Below are positions 1 to 7,803 of a stretch of DNA of 19,290 nt, in pieces. The notes below the pieces were generated by a model. It was not told where the DNA came from. It worked only from the letters and a program-made list of their open reading frames with translations, and ran no database searches. The stretch is from NCBI GenBank assembly GCA_001510455.1, contig LFFH01000019.1, positions 1-19,290 of the forward strand. The letters are read 5' to 3'. Each line of letters starts with the position of its first letter. The stretch's first letter is position 1. The DNA comes from Actinobacteria bacterium casp-actino8. GTDB lineage: Bacteria; Actinomycetota; Acidimicrobiia; Acidimicrobiales; Ilumatobacteraceae. The position numbers and the translations under genes are program-made.

Positions 1-1104
1 TCCGGTGGATCGTGGTCGGGTGAGTCGCGAACACCGCGGTCTCGCGATACCGACGGACGTTCTCGGGCGGAGGCCCAGGATCGTCCTGACGGCCGACGTA
101 GAGATCGACGTGATGATCGTCGTAATGATCGACGCGATGACCGTCGTGATGAGCGACGTGATGACCGTCGTGTTGATCGACGTGACGATCGGCGTTTCGG
201 CCGACGTGATGATCGGCGAGACGACGACGCCCGTCGTCTCCCTCCTCGGCGGGCACGCGCCGAGGAACGAGAGCCGAAGAACGAAGCCGAGCGACGTCGC
301 GCGGCGGTGCGAGCGCGCGGGGCCGGACAAGTTCGCAAGGGCATCGAACAGACACGTGTCGAACGTTCGCCCGAGATCTGGATCGATGAAGGATCGGTAC
401 GTGATGCGGCGCGCTCGGCGACCGAGCGCGGTCGGGAGACGACAGCGACTCCGAAGCGACGCGAGTCGAAACGTCCTGGTGAACTCGCACCGGATGTGGC
501 GGCCAGAGTCGACGACGTCCTCGAACCGCGTCGAGCGGCCCGTCTGAAGGATCGTCTCCTGCAAGCGCAAGTGGCTCTCGAAGGTGAACGCTTCACCGAT
601 TCGTTGCGGATGGCTCGTTCCCTCGTCAAGGAGATGCCTCAGGTCGCGGCGGTACACGAAGTGATCGGACTGTCTTGTTATCGCCTCGGCAAGTGGCGCG
701 ATGCCATCGCCTCGCTCGAGATCGCTCGCAACCTGCGTCCTCGGACCGAGGATCTCCCGGTGCTCGCCGACTGTTATCGCGCACTGCGCCGTTGGACCGA
801 GGTCGATCAAGTGTGGGCCGAGATCAAGGATTCGTCACCGTCTCATGAGGTGATGGCCGAGGGTCGCATCGTGTACGCCGGATCGCTCGCCGAGCGGGGC
901 GACATGCGCGGCGCGATTGCGCTCATGGCGAGGACGGCCTCGGTGCCTCGACGGATCAAGCCGCACCACCTGAAGCAGTGGTACGTCCTCGCCGATCTCT
1001 ACGATCGAGCCGGAGACGTGCGTCGGGCCCGCGAGACGTTCCGGCGCATCGCCGCCGTTGATGCCCGTTACGCCGACGTGACGCAACGTATCGCCTCGCT
1101 CTGA
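1..1104 (+). CDS. TPR-repeat protein with Asp/Arg-rich N-terminal region (5' end cut off)
   Basis: Frame 1 is open from the first base to the TGA at 1102-1104, so the gene starts before the window; 367 residues are visible. A GTG at 307 is only an internal codon. Visible residues ~32-79 are a charged DDRR-type repeat. Residues ~80-180 stay very Arg/Glu-rich. The last ~185 residues form helical TPR-like pairs, for example 'GLSCYRLGKWRDAIASLEIA' and a later 'VLADLYDRAGDVRRARETF'. The position upstream of a HAD phosphatase and tlyA corresponds to the TPR protein Rv1691 in the mycobacterial order; members of this family often carry a basic low-complexity N-terminal region. Function is unknown. 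TPRs normally bind proteins, and the Arg-rich part could bind nucleic acid (inference). The gap to the next gene is 73 bp. Confidence 0.85.
   Translation, partial: SGGSWSGESRTPRSRDTDGRSRAEAQDRPDGRRRDRRDDRRNDRRDDRRDERRDDRRVDRRDDRRFGRRDDRRDDDARRLPPRRARAEEREPKNEAERRRAAVRARGAGQVRKGIEQTRVERSPEIWIDEGSVRDAARSATERGRETTATPKRRESKRPGELAPDVAARVDDVLEPRRAARLKDRLLQAQVALEGERFTDSLRMARSLVKEMPQVAAVHEVIGLSCYRLGKWRDAIASLEIARNLRPRTEDLPVLADCYRALRRWTEVDQVWAEIKDSSPSHEVMAEGRIVYAGSLAERGDMRGAIALMARTASVPRRIKPHHLKQWYVLADLYDRAGDVRRARETFRRIAAVDARYADVTQRIASL
94..237 (+). repeat. 12-bp-period coding repeat for Asp-Asp-Arg-Arg units
   Basis: In the TPR gene's frame the codons run GAT GAT CGT CGT / AAT GAT CGA CGC / GAT GAC CGT CGT / GAT GAG CGA CGT and so on, giving about ten DDRR-like tetrapeptides with substitutions (N, E, V, F-G). 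Synonymous changes between copies (GAT/GAC, CGA/CGT/CGC/CGG) show the protein pattern is kept more tightly than the DNA. The stretch is predicted to be a disordered polyampholyte. It also keeps a second frame open (residues like VMIVVMIDAMTVVM), which is a by-product. Confidence 0.85.
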
Positions 1105-1160
1105 CGTTCGATTCCACACTTCGGAACGACGACGCACTCACGTCGCGTGCGTTCGATCCG

Positions 1161-1177
1161 AAAGGGAGGAAATCGTC
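1161..1177 (+). promoter_or_regulatory. Strong Shine-Dalgarno for the SSB-like gene
   Basis: AAAGGGAGGA followed by AATCGTC leads to the ATG at 1178. It is almost fully complementary to the anti-SD and fixes this start. In the preceding 73-bp gap a weak inverted repeat is visible (ACGCAC 1132-1137 with GTGCGT 1147-1152, 9-nt loop). No convincing -10 box was seen. Confidence 0.7.
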
Positions 1178-1552
1178 ATGAACATCACGGTTCTCGGAGG
1201 AACATTGAGCAGCGATCCGGTCTGGCGTTCCTTGCCGTCGGGAAGCACGGTCGTCGCCCTCGAGGTCACCACCGAGAGTTCGTTCGAATCTCGATCGACG
1301 GTTCCGGTTTCGATGGTCGACCCTCGGCGAGTTCGCGATCTCGAACGTCTGGTTGCCGGAGACGCCGTTCTCGTGATCGGAGAGACTCGACGACGATTCT
1401 TTCGGGCCGGCGGCACCACGGGGAGTCGCACCGAAGTCCGGGCGTCGCAGGTGATTCCGGTCGGCCAACGGGCTCGGGTGACATCCGCACTGCGCAAGAC
1501 GGCCGACCTAGTGGGTGCGGCCGTCGACCGAGAACTACTCTTCGGGGCATGA
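1178..1552 (+). CDS. SSB-like OB-fold protein lacking the acidic C-terminal tip
   Basis: This 124-residue protein resembles single-stranded DNA-binding proteins. It opens with the N-terminal strand pattern '[17 protein letters not shown]' (SSB: N-x-V-x-L-x-G-x-L-x-x-D-P-x-x-R). It ends its OB fold with '[13 protein letters not shown]', matching the TEV strand of SSB. The start ATG has the strongest Shine-Dalgarno in the window, GGGAGGA at 1164-1170. It is shorter than typical SSB (about 150-180 aa) and ends in ELLFGA, so the conserved acidic tip (DDDIPF type) that recruits repair and replication partners is missing. It is therefore more likely an accessory paralogue than the main SSB. Its TGA overlaps the next ATG (ATGA at 1549-1552), implying co-translation with aldolase. 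The actual ligand is unproven. Confidence 0.75.
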   Translation: MNITVLGGTLSSDPVWRSLPSGSTVVALEVTTESSFESRSTVPVSMVDPRRVRDLERLVAGDAVLVIGETRRRFFRAGGTTGSRTEVRASQVIPVGQRARVTSALRKTADLVGAAVDRELLFGA

Positions 1553-2436
1553 ATCAGGAACAACTGACGCGCCTTCGCAGTGGCCACGGCTTCATCGCCG
1601 CGCTCGATCAGAGCGGCGGCAGCACCCCGAAAGCCCTGCGTCTCTACGGAATCGAGGAGTCCGAGTACTCCTCGGAGGCAGAGATGTTCGACCTCATCCA
1701 CGGCATGCGTTCCCGAATGATCACGAGCTCGGCGTTCACCGGCGACCGGGTGCTCGGCGCGATCCTGTTCGAAGGCACCATGGATCGTGAGATCGAAGGG
1801 ATCGGAAGCGCCGACTATCTCTGGTCGAAGAAGAAGGTCGTACCGTTCCTGAAGGTCGACAAAGGCCTCGAGGACGAGAGCGACGGCGTTCAGATGATGA
1901 AGCCCATGCCGCAACTCGATGCTTTACTCGGGCGAGCGGTCGGCAAAGGAATCTTCGGAACCAAGATGCGATCGGTGATCAAGATTGCAGATCGGGTCGG
2001 AATCAAGAACGTCGTGGCGCAACAGTTCGCCGTGGGTCGTCAGATTCTCTCGGCCGGTTTGGTTCCCATCATCGAGCCCGAGGTCGACATCAACAGTCCG
2101 TCGAAAGACGAGGCCGAGAAGATCCTGAAAGCCGAGATTCTCGACGAGCTGTCCGGGCAACCGGCCGATCAGCCGGTCATGTTGAAGCTCACACTGCCAA
2201 CGACTGACGACTTCTATGCCGATCTGGTCGCTCACCCGAGTGTGCTGCGCGTCGTGGCGCTCTCGGGGGGTTACTCACGTGACGATGCGAACGCCAAGTT
2301 GTCCCGCAATCACGGCATGATCGCCAGCTTCTCACGTGCCCTGACCGAAGGACTGTCGGCTAAGCAATCCGACGCCGATTTCGACGCCGCTCTCGACGCC
2401 GCGATCGCCAGTATCTACGCGGCCTCGAACACCTGA
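1549..2436 (+). CDS. fda: Class I fructose-bisphosphate aldolase (FdaB type)
   Basis: This 295-residue enzyme cleaves fructose 1,6-bisphosphate to glyceraldehyde-3-phosphate and dihydroxyacetone phosphate through a Schiff base, without metal. The length matches the bacterial class I family of Staphylococcus (about 296 aa). Family signatures are '[17 protein letters not shown]' (residues 15-30) and 'VMLKLTLPT' (210-218), in which Lys213 corresponds to the Schiff-base lysine of that family. 'IIEPEVDI' (174-181) supplies further active-site acids. The frame stays open upstream to 1147, but homology begins exactly at the ATG at 1549, which overlaps the SSB-like stop in an ATGA. That makes it the real start and suggests translational coupling. 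It ends 21 bp from the convergent DUF1015 gene. Confidence 0.93.
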   Translation: MNQEQLTRLRSGHGFIAALDQSGGSTPKALRLYGIEESEYSSEAEMFDLIHGMRSRMITSSAFTGDRVLGAILFEGTMDREIEGIGSADYLWSKKKVVPFLKVDKGLEDESDGVQMMKPMPQLDALLGRAVGKGIFGTKMRSVIKIADRVGIKNVVAQQFAVGRQILSAGLVPIIEPEVDINSPSKDEAEKILKAEILDELSGQPADQPVMLKLTLPTTDDFYADLVAHPSVLRVVALSGGYSRDDANAKLSRNHGMIASFSRALTEGLSAKQSDADFDAALDAAIASIYAASNT

Positions 2437-2457
2437 GTCGTCGAGGCGGTCACTCGG

Positions 2458-3654
2458 TCAGAGGTCGAAGAGGGGCCGGATCACGGGTCCGGTACGAAGC
2501 TTCGGTGTGAAGAACGTCGATTTCGGCGGCATGAGAAGTCCTTCGTCGGCCGTGCGCCGAATTTCGGCGACGGTCACGGGGCGAATGAGGACACCGGCGG
2601 TCGTTCCGCCCCGGCCGGCTCGAATCGCCTCGACCACGTGATCGACGCCGTGTTGGTAGGTCACGTCGTGAGTCAGTGATTCGAGAGCGTGTTCGAGGCG
2701 GGCGCCGTCCAGATCGCGAACTCCCGTGAAGGCATCGGCGCGTGGAGTGAGCCAGGTTCCTTGGCCGTCGGGTGCGACCAGAACGAGGGATCCTCGACGA
2801 TCCATGTCGTTCGTGATGTCGGCAGTGACGGCGCCGGCTGGTTCGAGGTCGAAGGACTGGGCGAGGGTGTCCCGCAGCGCAGTGAAGTCGACACCCGAGT
2901 AGAGACGGTGAATCGCAGCCACGCTCAGTTGGTCGGCGATCAATTCGCCCACGTAGGTCATGGTGGTCTCGGCGCGTCCGTGAGACCCGGTGTCGTTGAT
3001 CCTCTCTTCATCGCGGAAAGTACGGCTGATGGCGTATCGATGATGACCGTCGGCGATCACGACATCGTGGCCGGACACTGCTTGCGACATGGCGGCGACA
3101 CGGTCGGGGTCGCTCACCCGCTCGACAACGTGGCGAACTCCGTCGACGTCGACCGAGCCGAGAGGTTCTCCCGGTTCGGCGAGAAGATCGGTGAGGCCAG
3201 CGGCCAGTGACAGACCCCAGACCGGCGAAAGATTGGAGAGTGTGGCGCGAGTGAGATCGAGTCGGTCGGTACGGGCCTTCGGGGTGGTGCGCTCATGGGG
3301 GAGGACTCCTCCGGCACCTTCGTCGACGACCTCGAGCGCGCCGATCACACCGCTCGTACGACGGGAGCGACCCTGGGCATCGACGAACTCCATGCGGTAG
3401 ACGGTGAACGACGGTTCGACGTCGGCGACGAGGACGCCTTGGTCGACCCACGAACGAAGTCGTCGCCCGGCCTGTTCGTAGCGGGACGGGCCGTCGCTTT
3501 CGATCGGGACGTCGACGTGGACGATGTTCGCAGGGTGGAGGGCTCCCAGCTCGCGTCGATCGTTCTCGGAGAGAACGTCGTACGGGGGAGCCAGGACGAG
3601 ATCGAGATCGACCCCCGAGTAGCGAAGGGCACGGAACGGTTCGAAGCGAGGCAC
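2458..3654 (-). CDS. DUF1015 family protein
   Basis: The protein has 398 residues from a GTG at 3654-3652. I chose this start because DUF1015 (PF06245) proteins characteristically begin 'MPRFEPFRALRYSG'; the open frame reaches farther upstream, but that extension overlaps the divergent HAD gene and looks like noise. Visible family motifs are 'LAPPYDVLS' (21-29), 'VLPHERTTPKA' (117-127) and 'DGHHRYAIS' (202-210). The C-terminus is 'LLMPPKSTFFTPKLRTGPV', also typical. Biochemical role is unsettled. The DGHHRYA motif recalls the G-x-H-R nucleotide-binding motif of the ParB/sulfiredoxin superfamily, which includes free-serine kinases, so an ATP-dependent small-molecule kinase is possible but speculative. 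It is divergent from the HAD phosphatase (62-bp gap). Confidence 0.85.
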   Translation of the reverse strand: MPRFEPFRALRYSGVDLDLVLAPPYDVLSENDRRELGALHPANIVHVDVPIESDGPSRYEQAGRRLRSWVDQGVLVADVEPSFTVYRMEFVDAQGRSRRTSGVIGALEVVDEGAGGVLPHERTTPKARTDRLDLTRATLSNLSPVWGLSLAAGLTDLLAEPGEPLGSVDVDGVRHVVERVSDPDRVAAMSQAVSGHDVVIADGHHRYAISRTFRDEERINDTGSHGRAETTMTYVGELIADQLSVAAIHRLYSGVDFTALRDTLAQSFDLEPAGAVTADITNDMDRRGSLVLVAPDGQGTWLTPRADAFTGVRDLDGARLEHALESLTHDVTYQHGVDHVVEAIRAGRGGTTAGVLIRPVTVAEIRRTADEGLLMPPKSTFFTPKLRTGPVIRPLFDL

Positions 3655-3716
3655 GTCACCAGGTTGGCATCTCGACAGCCCGACCGGAAAACACGAGGCA
3701 CTGGCAAGATGGGAGT

Positions 3717-4505
3717 GTGAGCGATCGACTCCTCCTCTGCGATCTGGACGGGGTGATCTGGCTCGCCCACCGCCCGATTCCCGGGTCGGTGGAAGCCGTC
3801 CACGATCTGCGCTCGGCTGGTTGGCGCGTGATGTTCGTGACCAACAATTCCTCGTCACCGGTCGCCGCGGTGGAGGAGTCGTTGGCGAAGATCGGGATCC
3901 CCGCCACCGGGGACGTGGTGACGTCGGCTGCGGCTGGTGCATCGCTCGTCGAACCTCGCGAACGGGTACTCGTGTGCGGAGGTCCGGGGATTCGCGAAGA
4001 GCTCGGCCGGCGGGGAGCGAAGGTGATGTCGCACGATGATGCAGACCGCGATCCCGAGCTCATCGACGCGGTCCTGGTGGGTTTCCATCGGGATTTCGAC
4101 TTCGAAGTCATGCGACGAGCGGCGACAGCAGTACGAGCGGGGGCGCGATTGATCGGCACCAATGACGATGCGACCTATCCGACTCCCGACGGACCGATCC
4201 CGGGTGGGGGAAGCATCCTCGCCGCCGTGGCGACGGCGGCGGGAGTCGCTCCGATCGTCGCCGGCAAACCGCACGTACCGATGGCCGAGGTCGTGCGCCG
4301 TCTCGCCGGAGGAGTGTCGACGCAGGCGGTCATGGTCGGGGATCGTCCGAGTACTGATGGACTCTTCGCCCGCACGCTCGGCTGTCGCTACGCGTTGGTT
4401 CGTTCCGGCGTGGTCGCTCCCGGTGAGGCGATCGATCTCGACGTCGATGTCCACATCGACACCGCCGACCTGGGATCGGTGGCTCGCACTCTGTTGGAAT
4501 CGTGA
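3717..4505 (+). CDS. HAD-IIA family phosphatase (NagD / p-nitrophenyl phosphatase type)
   Basis: This 262-residue HAD hydrolase starts at GTG 3717 (GGGAG just upstream). Motif I is 'CDLDGVIW' with the nucleophile Asp9 and acid/base Asp11. Motif II is 'VTNNSS' (41-46), the HAD-IIA hallmark. The motif III lysine lies in 'AGKPH' (Lys184). Motif IV is 'VGDRPSTD' with Asp209 and Asp214. The C2-type cap lies between motifs II and III, as in NagD and phosphoglycolate or glycerol-3-phosphate phosphatases. The equivalent mycobacterial gene upstream of tlyA (Rv1692) was reported as a glycerol-3-phosphate phosphatase, so a metabolite-salvage role is plausible; the substrate cannot be read from sequence. 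A CAAGAT hexamer ends 6 nt before the GTG, a weak candidate for a leaderless -10. Confidence 0.88.
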   Translation: MSDRLLLCDLDGVIWLAHRPIPGSVEAVHDLRSAGWRVMFVTNNSSSPVAAVEESLAKIGIPATGDVVTSAAAGASLVEPRERVLVCGGPGIREELGRRGAKVMSHDDADRDPELIDAVLVGFHRDFDFEVMRRAATAVRAGARLIGTNDDATYPTPDGPIPGGGSILAAVATAAGVAPIVAGKPHVPMAEVVRRLAGGVSTQAVMVGDRPSTDGLFARTLGCRYALVRSGVVAPGEAIDLDVDVHIDTADLGSVARTLLES

Positions 4506-4529
4506 CGTCCGAGGTCCGATGCCGGTCGG

Positions 4530-4535
4530 TACGGT
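4530..4535 (+). promoter_or_regulatory. Candidate leaderless -10 box of tlyA
   Basis: TACGGT fits the actinobacterial TANNNT -10 and ends 6 nt before the GTG at 4542, so transcription would begin at or next to the start codon. No clear -35 was seen. GGTGA inside this stretch could also act as a weak Shine-Dalgarno. Confidence 0.45.
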
Positions 4536-4541
4536 GACCAC

Positions 4542-5297
4542 GTGTCACGCCGCCGTCGACTCGATGCCGATCTCGTCCGGCGTGGTCTCGCGTCCAGTCG
4601 CAACGAAGCCCAGGACTTGATCGACCTCGGTCGAGTGCTCGTGAACGGTGCGGTGGCCGAGAAGTCGTCCCGCTTGGTCGATCCCGCCGACGCGCTCGTC
4701 GTCGATGCTCCACCGGCTCGATTCGTCTCACGTGGGGGTGAGAAGTTGGCCGCTGCTCTCGAGGGCTTCGACATCGACGTCTCGGGGCGACGAGTTCTCG
4801 ATGCCGGCGCGTCCACCGGAGGATTCACGGACTGTCTCGTGCAAGCTGGCGCGCGACACGTGGTGGCCCTCGATGTCGGACATGGTCAATTGCATCCGAA
4901 GATTCGTGACGACGATCGAGTGACGGTGATCGAACGTTTCAACGTTCGCGAGGTCACCGAATCGGCCATCGGGGGGTCGGTCGACATGGTCGTCGCCGAT
5001 CTGTCGTTCATCTCGCTCACTCTGGTGATCGACGCATTGATCGGAGTGTGTCGTGACGGAGCGGATCTCGTGTTGTTGGTGAAACCTCAGTTCGAAGCGG
5101 GCCGACGCGAGGTGGCGCGTGGTCGGGGGGTGGTCACCGATCCGCTCGTGCATCGTCAGGCCGTCGACGTCGTGAGCGAAGCCGTGACCGCTTCCGGGGC
5201 CGATGTGGCCGGCGTGATCGAGTCGCCGATCAAGGGCGGCCAGGGCAACGTCGAGTTCCTGCTGCACGCCAGGAAGCGTGGGAGACTGTCGACATGA
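4542..5297 (+). CDS. tlyA: TlyA: 16S/23S rRNA 2'-O-methyltransferase
   Basis: This 251-residue protein has an N-terminal S4 RNA-binding domain ('RRRLDADLVRRGLASSRNEA', then 'DLGRVLVNG', ~4-60) and an FtsJ-type Rossmann methyltransferase domain. The SAM loop is 'VLDAGASTGGFTD' (85-97). The 2'-O-methyltransferase tetrad is Lys68 (SRGGEKL), Asp153 (VADLSF), Lys181 (LVKPQFE) and Glu238 (GNVEF), nearly the same numbering as mycobacterial TlyA. That enzyme methylates 16S C1409 and 23S C1920, and its loss gives capreomycin/viomycin resistance. Start GTG 4542 gives the family length. The stop overlaps the nadK start (ATGA at 5294-5297), a conserved coupling in actinobacteria. Confidence 0.95.
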   Translation: MSRRRRLDADLVRRGLASSRNEAQDLIDLGRVLVNGAVAEKSSRLVDPADALVVDAPPARFVSRGGEKLAAALEGFDIDVSGRRVLDAGASTGGFTDCLVQAGARHVVALDVGHGQLHPKIRDDDRVTVIERFNVREVTESAIGGSVDMVVADLSFISLTLVIDALIGVCRDGADLVLLVKPQFEAGRREVARGRGVVTDPLVHRQAVDVVSEAVTASGADVAGVIESPIKGGQGNVEFLLHARKRGRLST

Positions 5298-6148
5298 CGT
5301 CGGCCCCCACGGTCCTCCTGGTCGGTCGTGCCGATCGACCCGATGCCGCTGTTCTCGCTCGTCGTGCCGAACAGTGGCTGCTCGAGAACGGTTGTGGGGT
5401 GGTGGCTGCGGCCGACGACCGTTCGACTCTCGGTTTGAGTGCGACCAGAGCATGGTCACCCGAGGATCGGGTGTCGCTCGTGCTGAGCATCGGGGGCGAT
5501 GGAACCGTGCTGCGGGCCGTGAAGGCCGTCGGTGAGAGCGAAACGCCGATCCTGGGCGTGAACGTGGGTCTGCTCGGTTATCTCACCGCCGTCGAACCCC
5601 CCGCCATGCTCGATGCCCTCGCCGACTTCTTCGCCGGTCGCCTGGCCAGTGAATCACGATTCGTGCTCGACGTGGCCGTTCACACGGCGGGCGGCGTCGC
5701 GCACCATCGGGCCCTCAACGAGGCGTCGCTCGAAAAACTCACCGCGGGGCACACGGTTCGACTGCAGATGCGAATCGACGGCGCGCCCTTCACGTCGTAT
5801 CAGGCCGACGGAATGATCGTGGCCACGCCCACTGGATCGACTGCGTATTCTCTGTCGGCTCGTGGCCCGATCCTGTCACCGCTCATGAAGGCGATCGTCG
5901 TGACCCCGCTGTCTCCCCACATGCTCTTCGATCGATCTCTCGTTCTCGCGTCATCGGAAGTGGTGGAGATGGAGGTCACGGGTGGTCGCCCGGTCGGACT
6001 GGCCATCGACGGCGAGTACTTGGGTGTCCTGCAACCCGGTGATCGGATCGAGTGCAGCCAGGCCACCCGTCCGGCCGTCTTCGTGAAAGTCCACGGCGAG
6101 AGATTCCACGACGTGCTGAAGTCCAAGTTCGGCCTGGCCGACCGTTAG
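5294..6148 (+). CDS. nadK: NAD kinase
   Basis: This 284-residue enzyme phosphorylates NAD+ to NADP+ with ATP or polyphosphate. The diagnostic 'SIGGDGTVLRA' (65-75) contains the catalytic Asp69. The Asn-Glu pair (142-143) contacts NAD. The conserved glycine-rich stretch is 'DGMIVATPTGSTAYSLSA' (172-189). The length agrees with bacterial NadK. One small deviation is ARGP where the family usually has AGGP right after that stretch (residue 190). It is cytosolic. It overlaps tlyA by 4 nt upstream and is separated from recN by 7 nt. Confidence 0.96.
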   Translation: MTSAPTVLLVGRADRPDAAVLARRAEQWLLENGCGVVAAADDRSTLGLSATRAWSPEDRVSLVLSIGGDGTVLRAVKAVGESETPILGVNVGLLGYLTAVEPPAMLDALADFFAGRLASESRFVLDVAVHTAGGVAHHRALNEASLEKLTAGHTVRLQMRIDGAPFTSYQADGMIVATPTGSTAYSLSARGPILSPLMKAIVVTPLSPHMLFDRSLVLASSEVVEMEVTGGRPVGLAIDGEYLGVLQPGDRIECSQATRPAVFVKVHGERFHDVLKSKFGLADR

Positions 6149-6155
6149 GAGCGCA

Positions 6156-7751
6156 ATGCTCGTCGAACTTCACATCGAAGATCTCGGAGTCATCGATCGG
6201 CTCGACCTCGTGCTGGGTTCGGGCCTCGTCGCAGTGACCGGTGAGACAGGAGCCGGCAAGACCATGTTGATCGAGGCGATCAATTTGCTGGTCGGCGGCC
6301 GGGCGGATGCGTCCCGAGTTCGTGCCGGAGCGTCCGAAGCCCGAGTCGAGGGTCGATTCGTCGTCGGGGACGACGAGTGGGTGGTCGCTCGAGTCGTTCC
6401 CGTCGACGGACGAAGTCGGGGCTATGTCAACGGACGTCTGGCGACCGTGGCGCAGTTGGTCGAAATCGGCGAGCGCCTCGTCGATCTGCACGGCCAGCAC
6501 GCCCATCAGAGCCTGTTGTCGGCCTCGGTTCAGCGGGGGGCTCTCGACGAATTCGCGGGTGTCGACCTGTCCGACCTGCGGACGGCTCGGGCTCGGCTCA
6601 CCGAGATCGACGCATCCCTCGCTGCACTCGGAGGTGACCAACGAGTTCGGGTTCGTGACATCGAGCTGTTGCGATTCCAGATCGACGAAATCGAATCGAC
6701 GCACATCGTCTCGGTCGACGAGGAAGACGAAGTCGCACGACGAGAAGACGCCCTCGCCGACGCGACGGCGCATCGGGAGGCGGCCGATGAGTCGGCGACG
6801 TTCCTCGCGGATGACGAGGGAGTGCTCGATCGTCTCGGGTCGGTGATCGCTCGTCTCGGCTCCCGTCGTCCGTTCGACGAGGTCGTGGCCCGGGTGCGGG
6901 CCGCGTCGGCCGAGATCGACGACGTGGTGCACGAGATCCGACGGATCGGGGAGTCGTGCGACGACGATCCCGCTCAGTTGGCCGAGGCGCGGGCCCGACG
7001 TCAGCAGCTCCGTGATCTCCGTCGCAAATACGGTGAGACCCTCACCGATGTTCTCGAGTACCTGGACGAATGCCGATCGAGAGTGTCCGAGCTCGAATCC
7101 CACGAGGAACGAGTGGCGGCTCTCGAAGCCGAGCGCGTCGAGGTGCTCCGAGTCGAACGAGCGGCAGCCGCTGTCGTGGCCAAGGTCCGGCGTCAAGGGG
7201 CTTCCCGCCTCGGCGAAGCCATCAGCCGCCATCTCGGATCCTTGGCCATGGCTCGGGCCGTGGTCACGGTGTCGGTCGACGGTGACGACCCCGCCGATGA
7301 CGTCTCGTTCCTGCTGGCGGCCAATCCGGGCCTACCGGCCGTACCTCTCGCCAAGGCGGCGTCGGGCGGTGAGCTCGCGCGGACGATGTTGGCCACCCGG
7401 CTGGTTCTGTCGTCAGGCCCTCCCATCTTGATCTTCGACGAGGTGGACGCCGGTATCGGTGGACAGGCGGCGACTCAGGTCGCCGACGCCCTGTCGGAGC
7501 TCGCCCATGATCGGCAGGTCATGGTCGTCACCCATCTGGCCCAGGTCGCCGCCCGAGCGGATCACCACGTCGTGGTCGACAAAGAGATCGTCGACCGAGC
7601 GGGCGCCGAGTCGACAGTGGCTCGGGCCTCGGTGGTCGGAGGGTCGCAGCGCGTCGACGAGATCGCCCGGATGCTGTCGGGAGACACCGACAGTGCGGCG
7701 GCCCGTCGTCATGCTCAGGAACTTCTGTCCGGAAAATCGCGTCGGACCTGA
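6156..7751 (+). CDS. recN: DNA repair protein RecN
   Basis: This 531-residue SMC-like ATPase of double-strand-break repair has a split ABC head at both ends and a coiled coil between. Walker A is 'GETGAGKT' (29-36), followed by 'DLHGQHAHQSLL' (110-121), the RecN form of the Q-loop region. Two helical arms lie around residues 140-245 and 255-355, rich in Arg/Glu/Ala. The ABC signature is 'SGGE' (403-406), Walker B is 'LIFDEVDAGIGG' (425-436), and the H-loop is in 'VVTHLAQVAA'. The ATG at 6156 has AGGAG 4 nt upstream, overlapping the nadK stop. In mycobacteria two further genes (Rv1697, Rv1698) lie between recN and pyrG; they are absent here. Confidence 0.96.
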   Translation: MLVELHIEDLGVIDRLDLVLGSGLVAVTGETGAGKTMLIEAINLLVGGRADASRVRAGASEARVEGRFVVGDDEWVVARVVPVDGRSRGYVNGRLATVAQLVEIGERLVDLHGQHAHQSLLSASVQRGALDEFAGVDLSDLRTARARLTEIDASLAALGGDQRVRVRDIELLRFQIDEIESTHIVSVDEEDEVARREDALADATAHREAADESATFLADDEGVLDRLGSVIARLGSRRPFDEVVARVRAASAEIDDVVHEIRRIGESCDDDPAQLAEARARRQQLRDLRRKYGETLTDVLEYLDECRSRVSELESHEERVAALEAERVEVLRVERAAAAVVAKVRRQGASRLGEAISRHLGSLAMARAVVTVSVDGDDPADDVSFLLAANPGLPAVPLAKAASGGELARTMLATRLVLSSGPPILIFDEVDAGIGGQAATQVADALSELAHDRQVMVVTHLAQVAARADHHVVVDKEIVDRAGAESTVARASVVGGSQRVDEIARMLSGDTDSAAARRHAQELLSGKSRRT

Positions 7752-7778
7752 TCCGAGGGGTCGGACAGTGTCGTCCCC
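7742..7778 (+). terminator. Inverted repeats at the 3' end of recN (possible U-less terminator)
   Basis: Two small stems follow one another. TCGGA (7742-7746) pairs with TCCGA (7752-7756) across the recN stop. GGGG (7757-7760) pairs with CCCC (7775-7778), continued inward by a CG pair after one mismatch. No T-tract follows. It could be a weak terminator or simply part of the pyrG upstream region. Confidence 0.3.
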
Positions 7779-7794
7779 GTGCGCTGACGGCGGG

Positions 7795-7800
7795 TATGGT
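7795..7800 (+). promoter_or_regulatory. pyrG: Candidate pyrG -10 box
   Basis: TATGGT matches TANNNT. The expected initiation bases 6-9 nt downstream read C-C-C-G (7806-7809). The best -35 at an 18-bp spacing (TCGTCC, 7771-7776) is poor. It lies 41 bp before the pyrG ATG, so this transcript would have a short leader, unlike the leaderless starts elsewhere in the window. Confidence 0.4.
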
Positions 7801-7803
7801 GGT

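Noticed and set aside
5..547. 180-codon open frame with hydrophobic VMIVVMIDAMTVVM-like stretch
   Set aside because: It overlaps the DDRR repeat of the TPR gene in another frame. The pattern comes from shifting GAC/GAT-CGT repeats by one base; there is no homology and the frame-1 protein continues into a clear TPR domain.
1105..1177. Hairpins (CGTTC/GAACG and ACGCAC/GTGCGT) between the TPR and SSB-like genes as a terminator or riboswitch
   Set aside because: Stems are 5-6 bp with long loops, no T-tract and no known riboswitch core; recorded only as weak inverted repeats.
1147..1548. N-terminal extension of the aldolase reading frame
   Set aside because: The added residues are the SSB-like gene read in another frame; aldolase homology and the expected length begin at ATG 1549.
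3655..3942. N-terminal extension of the DUF1015 reading frame
   Set aside because: It would overlap the divergent HAD gene, is Pro/Arg/Ser-rich noise, and the family N-terminus starts at GTG 3654.
5976..7232. 418-codon antisense open frame across nadK-recN
   Set aside because: Shadow of recN on the opposite strand, common at high G+C. It has no recognisable domain, and the sense protein is unmistakable.
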